Assembly (NCBI RefSeq): GCF_047948215.1
Contig: NC_134456.1
Span: 69,094,029-69,158,028, forward strand
Reading direction: 5' to 3'
From: Lycorma delicatula
Lineage: Eukaryota; Arthropoda; Insecta; Hemiptera; Fulgoridae
DNA length: 64,000 bases
Both the position numbers and the translations under genes were made by a program. Within the stretch, counting starts at the first letter, position 1, and each line of letters begins with the position of its first letter. Positions 9,668 to 23,104 of the stretch are shown here, piece by piece. The notes under the pieces are model-generated. The model was not told where the DNA came from. It did no database searches and was given only the letters and a program-made list of their open reading frames with translations.

Positions 9668-12600
9668 AAACAGGTAAACTACTGCAATATTTTTTTTTTT
9701 TTATAGTTTTTCGAAGTTTCTTTCTTGAATATCGATAATATTACAGAAGTAATATTAAAAAAAAAAAAATATGAAGTATTCAATTTCTCCACAAATTAAC
9801 CTTTTTAATGAATTTAATTAATTTTTAATTTAATTCAATACTTCATAAACCAAACAATCTTCAAGGGCCTAAATTAATTTTTTTTTCTCTTACACCTCTA
9901 GTCGCTTTTGTCAAAATATAAGTAATAAATTTTTTTTAAAGTTGTTTTACGAGTAATAGGCAAATCTCATCGTTTATAGTAATTTACGAATTGATTGTTA
10001 ATAAAAATTTAAGATTTTTATGTAGCATATAAGCGTATCGAATAGTATGTATCGCGTGCAAATTGGAGTTAAAGAATACTACTACAATTTTTTAATACTA
10101 TTTCTATTACCTATTATTACATTTATATTAAAAAATAGTTGCAATATTTACGACAGAACATAGGCGTAACATTTTAACGTAGGCCTTACCACACTTCTCT
10201 AACATTATATGAGTATTCATGTAGTACCTTGAGTTCAAACTTCTGAATTTCTCCCTTTTTATTCTACATTTCCTTACGCATTTCTAAATTAAATAGGGTA
10301 GATTTCCATATTAATTTTTTTTTCTGTTTACAGTGTTATGTTCCACTGCGAGTTTTGAGATTTCTAGTATTTTAAAACTTTGTTACCCGCACACAAGATA
10401 TCATAAACCTATACTATCGATATAATCTAATATTTGTTATTATGTGTATATTCTTCACGAATAAAAATAATGTATCTTATAAGAGTAATAGAACAAATAA
10501 ATTATTATATTTCAAGCCTTGTGTTCCAAAATTTAAGAAATGTAATTTTAAGTGGAACTAATTTTTTTTTCAAATTTGGAAAAATAACTAGAATTTGAAA
10601 AACGTCATTTAAACGCATTTTTTTTTTTTTTAGGATCTAATTATAATATTTCTAATCAAAAAGATTGCAAAAATGGGTAAATATTTATTATATATTTTTA
10701 AGAACGCTTCCGTATTCCATTACAGTTAATTTTTAGCTTATATTAAAAAATTAACATCTTATTCTTATTAATAACAAGATTTTTTTTACACGTTTTGTGT
10801 ATCTTATACACAAGATAAGATTATGATTATATTTTTATAAAATTTGCATTTGAATTATGATACGGATGAAATAAGATAAAAATTCCTTAATTGAATGGAA
10901 TTATATTAATCCCGATTCATAATATTATACAAGTGTATCACAGCTCTGTATTTTTAATGTAATATTGTGCATTACAGTATAATACTTCCGCACTGAATAC
11001 GAGTAAGTGTAGATATATATCAACTTGTAAATAAATGCAAAATTATGTTCCCTCCGTTGAATTATATAGGGGAAAGAGTAACATTTTAATACAGTATAAT
11101 GGTTTATCCCTGAAGGGCAGAAATCAAAGGAAGGTATGGTACACCGCCCGCAGAGACTGGACTGCTGCTCAATCTGTAACACTGCGGGAGGTCGTTGAAA
11201 CCAATTGGACTATCCCCTCATTGTTTATGCCTCTGTGAAATAAATACAGACGCATACAAGTACTGTATATAGTAAAAAGAATGACAAACATACATTCTTT
11301 AAACTTCTTTTATAGTTCCGCTTGGTTGGCAACAAACGAGCTTTTCTTCCGTAAGAAATATGGCCGAAAGTCGCCAGTCTCTATGAAAGATTTCTCACAC
11401 TTTTTGCAAACTGCAGTTCCGGTGGTTACATTTTAAAAATGAATGCAGATGCATCCGGACTTTATTTATTGAAATAAAATGTTTAGAACACAAAAAAAGT
11501 GTTTTATTTTTGTATTCTCAATACTGAGCTGTATGGTAACGTTTTCTTATAACGTGTATATATAGTAGAGTGGATGTGTGTGTGTGAAACAAAAAGCACA
11601 CGCTCGCTCACAGTTTATTCTAGCTATGTTTATTCTACGTAATACAGTGAGTTACATTACTTTTAAAAAATAACGGATAAATTATCATGCATTCGTGCAA
11701 TCACTAGCGCATAAAAAATCAGTGGAAAAAGTGGTATCATGCATATTCTATTTTTTTTATATACAACTGTTTTATTCATAAAAATGATATACATATGCAA
11801 TATTTAATGTAAGAAAAGAATTTTGTCAAGAGTCAAGGTAACAAGTTACCGCCCGTAAAATTATGATGTGTCTTAACATAAACAAAAATATATTTTAAGG
11901 AATGATACATTTTGGAGCAATATTGCACATTGTTTTCTTAATTTTTATTAGATTTAATATTTTTCCGAAAAATCGTTTTTATTATTTTTTTTTTTTAATT
12001 TACCTTTGCGAAAATGTTTCGATTATTATTTTTTTTAATCTTATTTTTCAATTATTTTTTTTATGGCATAAATGACGTATGTATTTAGCAACGTTAATAA
12101 ACAAAGAAAAAGAAATATTACACGTTTACCGAAAATCCCATAAAATAAGATATATATTGTCCCTTAAGGACCATCATCCGGGTTTTCGATTTTGTTTAAG
12201 TAATCTTTTCTCTTAAATTAACAGCGATGGAGTTGTTAATATCACTAATATATCATTAAATTTGGAGGAATCAGCCACGTTTTATTAACATTTTTCATTC
12301 GTTATTTGTTATAACACGAAGTGAAAAGTCTGCAAATTAATTACCATATATATTTAGTAGCATATGCATATCCACGTGCTCTAATCGAATCGTTCGTTAA
12401 CAAAAATGTGAAAACGTAACTGATATTTAGTTGATTTTAAAACCATTATTTTAAGAAAAAATGAATTATTATTAGACAAAAAATTTAATTAAAATTGTTA
12501 AATAAAAAGTAACTTCCTTTTTCTGGTAAAAGAATTTTTCTTTATAGTAAAACTTAACTATATAACTTATATATTGAAAAAAATTGTGAGTTTCAAATTA

Positions 12601-14589
12601 TGAACATTATTTAAATAAAGCTATTATTTGAAAGTTTACTGTATTTGGAGAAATTTTAAACCCTATATAAAGATTACTGTTTATTGTTCTATCTACTGAA
12701 AATTTCTATAGGTTATAATGCAAATATATATTAAAATGCATTTTATGATAGAAAACTTCTGTGTAATTGACAGTGTTTTCAGTTTAATACAGTACCTAAT
12801 ACAATGTACGTAAAATGCGAGTACAGTGCGTCCGCCAACTTCCACGATTTGTCTCCTTACTAAAAATAATTATCATTTTACAAAAACAGTGGCCACCCAT
12901 TCACGGTGTAAGGTTTTTATTAATAATTCTTTCTCTTAGATCTTTGCTATCTCCCACTTTTCCTGTTTTAATCGATTATCTTGTTGCATAGTTTTGTTAA
13001 TGTGCTATTTATTATTTTAATTTACAATTATAAAAGAGAGAATAAGAGTCTAGTTTTTTAATAAATGTAAAACTTTTGACTAACATCTCTTCTGCGGATG
13101 AAGATATATGAAGAGAGAGGGAGAGAATCCCCTTATTCTCCTCAAAGATTTTATTCTGTGAGACCAGGTCTATTACGTTTTTTTTTCAGTGTTGTTATAA
13201 AGGGAAAGGGAAAATATAGTTGAAATCTTTAATCGTATTTTTTTTTTAAACAAGAATATTGATTTTGTTTTCGAGCTAACTCTTGAGCAAGACTAATAAT
13301 CTTCTTCTCTTTGATGTACACAATCATCATTCAAAACATTTACCGTGTAAAGCGCACACGTATTTCATTTCCTGTTTATGATTAGAACCGTAAATTGAAT
13401 CGCTTTAGGCAAACCTGATCAAATTTACTGTTTTAATTTACTCACATGTTAACTTTGTCTAGCGTATAATCCATAAAAGAAATCGTTTACATATTATTGA
13501 CAAGTTTATTGTATATCTAGATTACCCGGATAACAAATCAATAGTCTTCCATCCATTTAAACTGAAATAGACTTATCGATACATTTCCGAAAAAGAAGAA
13601 TAACAGTAATATCAGTTTGACCCTATAAAAAAAAAATCCGTTGTTCACAATATATTGAGAAGGTTATTCCTGTTTTAATTAGTCAGTAAATATATTTCTG
13701 CCTTTTTTTTATAAAATGTGGTCCTTATTAGATTTTGGCTTAATTATATTTTACTCATCGTTTATACGTAGCAGAAAGCAAACCTTCAATTAACTTCAAA
13801 AGAAAATTTGTAATATTCAAATCGCTATAATTTCATTTTATTACCCGTACATGAAGTCTAGTTGTTGCAATTATTTAGATTTACCATACGGTTACAAAAA
13901 TTATCCACAAATAAATGCTCAAATGTGAAAGAAGGTAAAAAAATCTCTATGAATATTTTATTGAAATTTATGTCGGAATATTACTTGACAATGCATTTAT
14001 TTCAGTTTATGTGAAGCTTTCTTAATAAAGTTAGGATCTTGTATTTACTGTATAGTCTACAACATGTGCACTGTCATTTTGTTCCTGCATTTTGTACTTA
14101 TGTTCAGAAAAGAAGGAAAGTTATTTCCACTCCTGTTGGAAGGTTGAAATTATAGCCCTTATTTTTATAAGATATATTCACAGGAATATAATTTTTTACC
14201 CGTATGTCACTTTCTTCAACAGGGATTATTTATGTTTTTTTTTTTAATAGTTAGTCTTTTTGTAGTCAATACACATTATTTATTGGTCTATACATAAAAT
14301 ATTTAAGTACAATTTACTTTTCAACTGTTAGTGTTTAATTACAATTATTTTTAATGAAAGATTTTCAAGTTCATTTAAATTTTTAAGTTGCACACAATTA
14401 GTATAACTACACAGAGTATTGTTATGAGTTTTTTAAAAATCATGTTTTTATTTTTTATTATCTTCGCAGGAGTATTTACTAAACGTCTGTAATTTTTAAA
14501 GATATATTTCTTTATGAGAAAATATAGGGCCCCATTTTCAGCGCAAAAAGAAAAAATTACAATAAAACAAAAAGTATATGTAATATCAA
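9668..14589. other. No gene seen; AT-rich
   Basis: Nearly 5 kb of AT-rich DNA with homopolymers. A moderately GC-richer patch lies at 11110-11240 and has overlapping open frames of 67 and 85 codons on opposite strands. Neither resembles a protein I know, and I do not call them. No RNA genes were seen. Confidence 0.45.
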
Positions 14590-15480
14590 CCATTTTCTTT
14601 TTTTTCATTTTAAAGCTTATAACATTACATTTTACGTTCATACGTTCAAAAAGTAAATCATTCATATGGCCTCCACGGCTTTGCTTGACATAGTCAAGCA
14701 TATAAACAAAATTTAATTTGTTTAATCCACAAATGAATTCCACTAAAACTCGTCGAATATTTGCTTTCAAGTCAGTAATCGTTAGTGTTCTGTTACTTTA
14801 CTGTGTTGTTATAAACTTTTGACTGTTACATTACCTACAGAAAAAAGTCTTGCAATTTCGTTAAATTATCGAATCGCCAAACCTTTGACGTAATAACTGA
14901 ATTGTTTCAATAGCTGTGTGGCATGTGGCACCATCTTGTTAAAACCACATCTCATTCAAATCAAAACTTTCTAAATCTTCAACAAAAAATCACGAATCAT
15001 AGCTCGATAAAGTTCACCATTTACAGTAACAACATTTTCTTGCTTATTTTAAAAAAAAATGTCCCAATAATGCCACCAGTCCATAATTCACACAAAATAG
15101 TGAATTTTTGCGTTCCAGTGGTTGCTTTTGAATCATTTGTGGATTGGAATCATTCCTGATACGGAAATTTTAACCGATCAAGCACAATCAGCAAACCGTC
15201 TACGCAAAGAATGGTCCCGTGGCTTTAGAGTTGGTTGAATCTTATACGGGTATAAACTAAGATCCTAACGAAAAATTCGCCATGTTGTTGTTGAATAAAC
15301 CCCCAATTCTTGTCAACGATGAACACTTGCACTTATAGCAACAATATTCTCTTGACTTCTTGCATTTGTTTTTTATAAACTGGTGTTTCAACGCCAAGTT
15401 GAGAAAATTAGCTTCGAATTTTTTTAACAAAACAATGAGTTGTGCTTTTGTTTTGGCCGATTATGCACATCATAAATATC
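14590..15480 (-). pseudogene. Mariner-like transposase pseudogene
   Basis: Reading from about 15480 down to 14590, the minus strand carries scattered pieces of a mariner-type DDE transposase across several frames and stops. There is a NVVTVNGELYRAMIRDFLLK stretch near 15010, a MWF-stop-QDGATCHT block near 14940 (the QDGA aspartate is kept but the preceding Gln codon has become TAA), and a C-terminal SRGGHMNDLLFE near 14665. Order and spacing fit one element. The 131-codon open frame at 14375-14770 is partly its C-terminus running on into flanking DNA. The product would have cut and pasted its own TIR-bounded DNA, but this copy cannot encode it. Confidence 0.8.
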
Positions 15481-16180
15481 GGTGAAGTAGCGATATTTAC
15501 AGCTACGATATCTAGTTGTAACAGATTACATATTTAGATTATACATTTTTATGACTTTTAATTGTTATTTAGGCGTGTAGCGTTCCATAATAATTTAATT
15601 TAACGCTTGAAAAATTAAAAATAAATTACGTCGCCACCAATATCTGTCAATTTTTCATTGACATGTCAATTGGAAAGACCCCTTACGTAAATTATAATTA
15701 CTTCTTTTATACGTGCTGGATTTTTAAAAATAAAAATAAAAAAACAACTAGGAATAAAAGTTACAAAATATGGCAATACATTTAAAGTAAAAAAGATGGA
15801 ATTTTAAAATCATGTGTATTTAATGTCCTCCAAAAGTTTCTCAAAGTAAAGAAAGTTATTAGTTAATTCACTCCTTTTTAATTTCTTATAATTTTAATAT
15901 AATTGAATTAATTAATTATTAAGTTCAGGAATATTTTTTTTTTAAATCAACTCTATTTTACAGCACCTCCTGCACTACCACATCGAGTAAAACCTTAGGT
16001 GGTTCGTAAAAGTTTGCCAACATATAAGAAACCCCTATATATTCGTTAATCTTTAGAGCCTTCTAAATTTGATATTAGGGGAGGGGGATATGGTTTTCAT
16101 ATCCTCGATTTAGTCTAGAATAGTTTTTTCACAAAAAAAAATTATTTTACACTTAATGAATGAATAGAATACGGTCACTT
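15481..16180. other. Element flank and AT-rich DNA
   Basis: This probably includes the 5' leader and end of the mariner relic (15481 to about 15700), then AT-rich DNA. No other gene was seen. Confidence 0.4.
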
Positions 16181-16426
16181 TCACTCCTGTTCACAGGCAA
16201 CTCGCCGAACGAACAGCTTCTTGTTTTCACCCATGTCCAAAATGGCATACTCTTCAGTCGCTGTTACCCAACACTTACTGTTATCGCTTTTATCACAGCT
16301 GCACCGAACTCGGACTTGTAAAAATTTCTGACTGTCCGCTAGTCCCCGGCAGTATTTATATCTTCTGGCCTGTAGAACCAGCATCTGATCCGTCCTTTTG
16401 ATTGTTAAAGCGTAATAATTCTTATT
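16181..16426 (-). CDS. Candidate cysteine-containing terminal exon
   Basis: An open frame of about 80 codons runs from just after a TAA near 16427 to a TGA at 16181; the first ATG is at 16384. It is unusually balanced in codon use for this AT-rich region. The peptide has basic and aromatic residues first, then RVRCSCDKSDNSKCWVTATE, and ends LFVRRVACEQE. Four cysteines in the last 45 residues and the charged, non-repetitive composition suggest a real protein end, possibly secreted or extracellular, but I do not recognise the family. A short frame upstream (about 16430-16480) rich in K and R could join only by a shift in an A7 run. It could equally be part of an unrecognised mobile element. Confidence 0.35.
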   Translation of the reverse strand, partial: NKNYYALTIKRTDQMLVLQARRYKYCRGLADSQKFLQVRVRCSCDKSDNSKCWVTATEEYAILDMGENKKLFVRRVACEQE

Positions 16427-17415
16427 TTTTTACGCTTCTACGCTTTTCTATGTCCTTTTCTAGAAAGAATCCCGTTCTTGTTCCTTCTAGATTCTTCTTT
16501 GTTTTCTCTCTTTCTTTTTTATGGAAGAAACTTGTTACACTGGCCCCGTTACAATATGTATAAATTAATCAAATTACTTTATTATTTCCTAAATTATTTT
16601 TATTAAATTACATTTTTAAACGATTAATAATACACACACATGAACTAATAATAATAATGCACACATGAAGACATGAAACTGTTAAGGAACTGTATAAAAT
16701 GTACAGGATTAAGCGTCTACCATCTGCAGTTTTGTTTCTTTCAAATCATCATTTATCCAAAATCACTTTCATATGTTGCTGATTGCATGAAATATAGTAA
16801 AACCGTTTTGAAATACAATGCCTCAAATATAAATATGGAATATTATTTCCCTTCTCCAGCCACATAAAATATTTTTTATCCGTTGAAATAAAGTGAATCT
16901 TTATATTAAAGAGGTAATAAAGTAAATAAAGTATTAAAATAAATGAGTAATCTTCATTGATACAAATTTCATTCATTTTCTGTTTATTATGGACCATAAA
17001 AAGAATTCTATATTTTATTACACATCAAAATGTTATTTTTTCAGCCAGCTTGTTAGATTGCTTTTAAGTAATAATGGCAATTCTAAGGTACAGTCTTTGA
17101 TTTCTTTCACAGCTACATTGAAATCATTCCCCTGTTTCTACAAACCCGTATAAGATAAATCTTTAGTGTTAGAATACGTTTATAATAATTGGTATCTACA
17201 ATAATTTAAATAACGGAAATTTTTTATTTAAAGAACAAGGAGAAATGCTTTTTGGTTAGCATGTGATTTTCAACGTTTACATTTTCCCCTTAAAATTTAT
17301 TTATCTCCCTTGATAATATTCACCAAAATAAGTTTTATCTAAATAATTATATAAAATTTGTGTATCATTTTCTAAATGAGTAACTCATGTTATTACTTTT
17401 TAGATTTGTAAATTT

Positions 17416-17421
<6 letters not shown>
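16427..17421. other. No gene seen
   Basis: AT-rich DNA. The overlapping ORFs at 16673-16997 are on opposite strands and low in complexity, as expected by chance. Confidence 0.45.

Positions 17422-17460
<39 letters not shown>
17422..17460. repeat. (TA)n microsatellite
   Basis: Uninterrupted alternating T and A over about 39 bases. Confidence 0.95.
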
Positions 17461-17464
<4 letters not shown>

Positions 17465-17810
17465 GGCCTAAGTATAGGTATGCATGATTTTATGTGAAAA
17501 AATATTATTTGTTCACCAGTTTAACTGTTGTAAGTTTTCCTAAAAAGTTATAAGCTCTTTATTTTTTCAATGGTCTTCCTTCTTTGATTTTTACACCCAG
17601 TACTAAACATAATTTAAACGTATTTAAATTTGTAATTAAATTGAGAATACTATATCTAAATCTTTCTGTTTTACACAAGAAACGATATTCATATTTTATT
17701 ACGGTAACGAGTTTGAAAGTATATAAATTAAATTAGCGTTTTGGTTGTTGGTTTTATTTGATGTTAACGGAATGTACACAAATATTTGAAATATGAAACA
17801 GATTTACGAG

Positions 17811-17830
17811 TCCTATAACATGTTATAGGA
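17811..17830. repeat. 20-bp perfect palindrome
   Basis: TCCTATAACATGTTATAGGA reads identically on both strands. A second inverted repeat, ACCGTCT-GAT-AGACGGT, lies 90 bases further on at 17919-17935, inside a locally GC-richer block. No function can be read from the sequence. Confidence 0.9.
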
Positions 17831-20640
17831 GGTGTGTGATAGTAGGCGTTTGGTAGGCTGTGTTCCATCCTTCACAGACGTCAGACAGAAGACAGCTATA
17901 ATAATTCATATATCGCTAACCGTCTGATAGACGGTCACCTGGTAATGGCGTCCCTTAATGGACTATTATATAATAATAATACTCTTCCTATACATACTCG
18001 GCTAATAATCAACTGAGTAGCATGTGTTATCTGTACCCCTTTAACATGTCAATTACAAAATCATTAACAACAAACACATATGCTATTTAGAGGCGGGCCG
18101 GTTTAATCAACTAGTGTAATGCAAAGTAAGTAATTACAATCGTCTTCAGTTAATGTTTTCTTAACCCTAAAGGAGAAGAGGAAACTAACCTGTAGATAAA
18201 TTATTTTTTTATCATTAATTTTTGTTTTATGCATTCTACCTTTATATTTCGTACTAATTCTTAATTTCAGTGAATTTGGTATATCGTATTTCTCCAGTTA
18301 ATTTCTTTATGTATTCTAATTCTTATCTTTTTCAGTTTGACTGTTTTACTGTCAGTTTTCATTCCATTACTAAATTAACCTACATTAATGCATGATTCCT
18401 AATTATATCAATAAAGTATTATTCTATAACTGGATTTTATTAATCTCGTTTAATGAAATATATTTTGATTAATTATGCTTAGGTGTTCTTGTACTGCTTT
18501 TTTACCTTAATTTTTTATTTTATTTACAGATTTTATTTTTCCTTTTAACATTTCATGTTTGGTTATACGAGTATATACAAACTTACTGCTTCGGGGATTG
18601 ATCATTTTGTTTTGAGTCTAATTTTTCTATGGTAATAAAGAAAGAATAAGAATTTTTCTTATGGATTCTACATAAAGAAATGTCTATAATTCCTTTTTTT
18701 CAATCCAAACAACTTTCTTTCTTTTCTTTTCTTTAAGGTTAGTAAGTTTACATCTACGCCAGAAAGTATAATTTTCTCCATGGACTTAGATGGTTTTAGT
18801 ATTTGTAAATTAAGCATTCTGCTCAGTCTGATGTAGTAGTAAATATTGACTGATCCTGATTTTATTAAGTTTTTTTTTATAACAAAAAGGAATTCAATTC
18901 GCCGCTTCTATTCAACTATTATTTTTATCCATCACTTTCTGGATTAATTAATTTAACTGATACTTTTTATTTTGAGATAATCTTAAAACCTCATACAATA
19001 TCCTTCACTCTACACATTGAATTATTTGATTTATGTATTGTAATATTTAACTTCTCTGCCAGAATTTAATATTAGTTAAAGATTCTTAACTGTTCTTCAA
19101 AATCAAGCCATACATGGAAAAAATTCTGTTATCTCATTTACTGACTAAATTTGTGGATCTCCATATTATCATGTAAAATATTTTTACTTTAATACAATCA
19201 TCCCTTCAGATCGGTTTGACTTCAGAGTAAATCTATTTTTAAAGGAGATAAATCATGTAACCTATGTTATCTTCATGACTACATAATCAATGAACATCAA
19301 TTGTAAAATAAAAAGTTGATTTTTTTACGCTTATTTCATTTTCAGCACAGTGCATCTGATGACCTTTCCCCCCTCCATCATCATTCGGCTTTAATTAATA
19401 ACTTAATTGGTACATAATGCAGTACTCGAATATCATTAAAAGTTTCTTAAGTATACTTGTAAGTCCCATAGGCTAGCTGAAAAGTACAATTAAATATATC
19501 TTATACAGTATAATGTAATAAAACTTCTACTTCATCGGACATACCTGCTAGTAATTCAAAAGTTTAATGTTTTCCTCAGATTTTAATTTATTTTTTAACA
19601 ATTTTTTACCTATTACCATTTTCTATCTTTCTTGGCAAAGAACACTATGAATTTATTAAAGACACAATGGCATTGCAGTTTATTTTTAAGCCTGTGTTTT
19701 TTTATATCGTGGTGTAAATTTAATTTAAATTCATTCCTCACTCAATTAGAGAATAAAATTTCGAATTTTTTTTTTTACATTCATGCCAATAAATACCGGT
19801 TTCCTAGAATTTATATTATTTTATTAATTTTAAACTAGTTTTGTTGTTTACACAAGAATCTGCATCTCTAACTCTGATCCTCACAAACAAATGTTACGAA
19901 TATTATTTTCTATTTTGTTTGATAAATGTGAAAGTATAAAGAATATTTGTTAACTTAGTTAAGAAATTATATTTTTTGATTAAAAAAAATAATCTTAGTT
20001 GGTAACTTAATACATACATTTTTTCCCCTACTATTTTTACTTTTAAAATGTACGTATAATTTAGAAGATAAAGGAATCGAAATGCCTGTAAAATGCTGAT
20101 TAGTAAAAATTAACATCCTAGCAGACAAGTTACATTTGAATCAGGAAAGATAGAGTGGAATTCATGTGCAGTATGACCAATCTTTGGGAATCAAATACAG
20201 AACTGAGAAAAGCTAGAATTATATTTATTATTTAAATTAATAAAAAATATTTCCTTTTTGTTGCCAACAACCTGTTTTTATTCTGCTTCTGGATTCTGAG
20301 TTTTTACATATCTCAACTTATATTTAGAGAGCTATTCAACATTAAACACCAAATTTTGTTGTTCAATGCACACCTAAAGATGGAGTGTGACAAGCATATG
20401 CTCATCTTTACAATGTAGCAAAGAAGAAAATAGGATTGATAGACACAACAAAGCTAATGATATTCATTAATTTAATTAATTTACTAATCTGATGATCTAT
20501 TCATTATTTTTTTCTTTAATGGGTTTAATTGACTAGATCAATTATGAAAAGTTATAAAGGAGTCACAAATCGTTTGACTATGTATTGGCATTTATAGTCG
20601 ATCTGACCTGATGTAACGTGTACACAAATAATGTTATATA
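17831..20640. other. No gene seen
   Basis: AT-rich DNA after the palindromic block at 17811-17935. Open frames are short and low in complexity. Confidence 0.45.
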
Positions 20641-20649
20641 TAATATTAA

Positions 20650-20907
20650 GCATTTGGAAAAATATAGTTAAAAGAAGAGACAGACTTATAGGCCACATAC
20701 TAAGGCATCCTGGAATAGTCGCTTTAATTTTGGAAGGACAGGTAGAAGGGAAAAATTGTGTAGGCAGGCCACGTTTGGAATATGTAAAACAAATTGTTAG
20801 GGATGTAGGATGTAGAGGGTATACTGAAATGAAACGACTAGCACTAGATAGGGAATCTTGGAGAGCTGCATCAAACCAGTCAAATGACTGAAGACAAAAA
20901 AAAAAAA
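20650..20907 (+). mobile_element. 5'-truncated LINE, 258 bp, with target duplication
   Basis: This encodes the last 70 or so residues of a LINE reverse transcriptase polyprotein (RRDRLIGHILRHPG near the start, GRPRLEYVKQIV, ending at a TGA at 20889-20891). Immediately after come GAAGAC and an A-tail. The same end is present on the minus strand at 41256, where more of the element survives. The insertion is bounded by the 9-bp direct repeats TAATATTAA at 20641-20649 and 20908-20916, the mark of target-primed reverse transcription. The reading frame is still open, so it is a fairly young insertion, but it can make no enzyme. The minus-strand ORF here is a shadow. Confidence 0.92.
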
Positions 20908-21204
20908 TAATATTAACAAAACGTTTGACAAGTGAGAACATTAATTGAGTAGAATGTATACTGGATTTAATATCTGTGTAACTATCTTTGATCATGTTTT
21001 CTACAGTGTTTACTACCAGTACCTTTTAGTGGTATGATGAAGTAGTTTTAGATTATTTTAAACTGTTCACTATATACGCTCTTGTTAATTTTAACTTAAT
21101 TTATGGACATCTATTTTTGGAAGGGTAGATATTTTATCTTAACACACTTTATTTATATAGTAACAAAACCAGTTTACGCTCACTTACAGTTACCGATACA
21201 CAAT

Positions 21205-21308
21205 AATGAATTTTTTAGTGCGTGAAAAAGTCATGCCTGACCGGAACTCGACCCGGGACCTCCGGATGAAAAGCAAGAGGCTACCAAACCGCCACGGAGG
21301 TCGACATA
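21205..21308 (-). repeat. tRNA-derived SINE, type 2, head fragment
   Basis: On the minus strand this carries GTGGCGGTTTGGTAG (A-box-like), CTTTTCATCCGGAGGTCCC (anticodon-arm-like region) and a degraded B-box before CCGGTCAGGCAT. It matches the head at 47800-47880 closely. The downstream body and tail are not recognisable here, and a TA microsatellite lies just to its right. Confidence 0.75.
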
Positions 21309-21353
21309 TTGGTTATAAATATAGTGTTAATAAGAGTGATAAAAACCTCTCTA

Positions 21354-21365
21354 CATATATATATA

Positions 21366-21419
<54 letters not shown>
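21354..21419. repeat. (TA)n microsatellite
   Basis: About 65 bases of alternating T and A with one TTAA interruption. It produces the Tyr-Ile repeats of a spurious ORF on the plus strand. Confidence 0.95.
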
Positions 21420-21420
<1 letters not shown>

Positions 21421-23104
21421 CGTTATTATTTTGCGGTGTAATCCGTACATTACTCTGAACTTGAAAGTCTTTGTTCATTTGGATTATAAATTAATAATAA
21501 TTTATATTAATAACATTATATTAATATATATAATAATTTATGAACATTAATATATTAATTTAATAATTATAAATTAGTTTTGGTGGTGTGCTAGATTTTA
21601 TAGCTTTTTGTTGAAACTTTAAAAATGAACATCGTCTGAAACAGTTTGGAATTTTGTTATTTGTTTTTCTCAGGCGATTAAAATCCTATTGTTTTGATTT
21701 CTTTTTAAAACTGAAAGTTGAATTTAAGTCAAAATCCTTTCCTTAGAATAAAAGAAGTACACTGGGCTGGTTACAAATGTATACACAGATTCCTGCAACG
21801 ATCCTAATCTGGTATGACTTCAGTGGAATACTTTCAGAAAGAAACTGACTTGGCTCAAAAATTAGTTTTAGATGCTACAGAAGACCTAATGCAAAGTACA
21901 ACAATCAAATTGTCAGATAAAATTTCCTTGATAATTGATTATATGTAGCTCAAAAAAGCACCATAAAAGAAAGATGAGTGAATATGCATGTATTTATGAG
22001 CAATATTAGAACCCATAGAAGAGTGCACACCACATGATAATATAGCAGTTTTCAAAAACTGACATTTTTCAAAACTTTCACTTACAATTATTCCTTTTTC
22101 AAATAACTTTTTCTTCATTCTCGTAATTTTATTTTGAAAATTTTGAATATATTTATTTGAAAACTACAATCAGGTTTATATTTCGTTCCATGGATAGGAT
22201 TATTGTTTATTAAACGAAACCCACAAAATTAATACTGAAGGAGTTGTTTCAGGAGAAGATGAAGGAAAAAGAAAAGCATACCAGGAAGGGAAAACTAATT
22301 AGTTCTGTCCTGCTGGATTTCGGTAGGCCGGAAATTAATTCAGAATACATCCCGTACTGGGTAAGCTTCATCCCCAGGGGTAAATACATATTTTTCGTTC
22401 GGACATGAATAACAAACGAGCAATGACATTGTTAACGTGCCTCGAATACTATGTGCTATATTTCGGCCGTAGCGTAGGAGGCTGCCATGTTAAATTCTTC
22501 TCAATATAGTATTTTCCAACGTATTCTATTCGACATTGTTTCCGTCAGCCACGCGACAACAGAATAAATGCTAATACAACCGGATGTGTCAACATTTGAT
22601 TTATGTCATGTAATTTTTTAATATAATAAAAAAAGTGATAAATGTAGCTTATGTCCAACTTGAATAAAGAACGCATAGCGTTCAACATATCCTAAATAAA
22701 TTAACCAGACCCTAACATTGTGATTTTCTTTGTTTATTATTATGTTGCAAAATTCGTACAGGCATTTCGTTTTGTTTGACGCGTACAAATATTCAAATAA
22801 AAAATTACTTACGCCGCCTTTTTTGTTGTATACTGGCCTTCATTTATTAATGTGACAAGACTTCCTTAGTGTTCATCACCATTTTTTTATTCTAACCTTA
22901 TTTTTTAGAGAATAAATTTAGCAAATTTTGAATAATAAAAGCTAATGTTTAAGCATGCTACTTAATGTTTTTTAATTTCCTCCCTTTTTGTATGATTAAA
23001 TCAAACTAATGGTCATATTTGTTTATATAGTATTCTGACGTCTTGTAGCAACGGTGAATTTTTATAGTACCAGTACAAGTCGAAGTACTCTGTCATCTTG
23101 TAAC
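21420..23104. other. No gene seen
   Basis: AT-rich, with a GC-richer stretch at 22250-22600 that shows no sustained frame. Nothing recognised. Confidence 0.45.

Noticed and set aside
14375..14770. A 131-codon minus-strand ORF as a novel membrane protein
   Set aside because: Its first part is the C-terminus of the mariner transposase (ending near HMNDLLFE), and the hydrophobic remainder is translation of AT-rich flank.
20552..20995. A 147-codon minus-strand ORF
   Set aside because: It is the shadow of the LINE tail on the plus strand, whose peptide is recognisable.
21206..21550. ORF with Tyr-Ile repeats
   Set aside because: It is produced by the (TA)n microsatellite and a SINE head in reverse.
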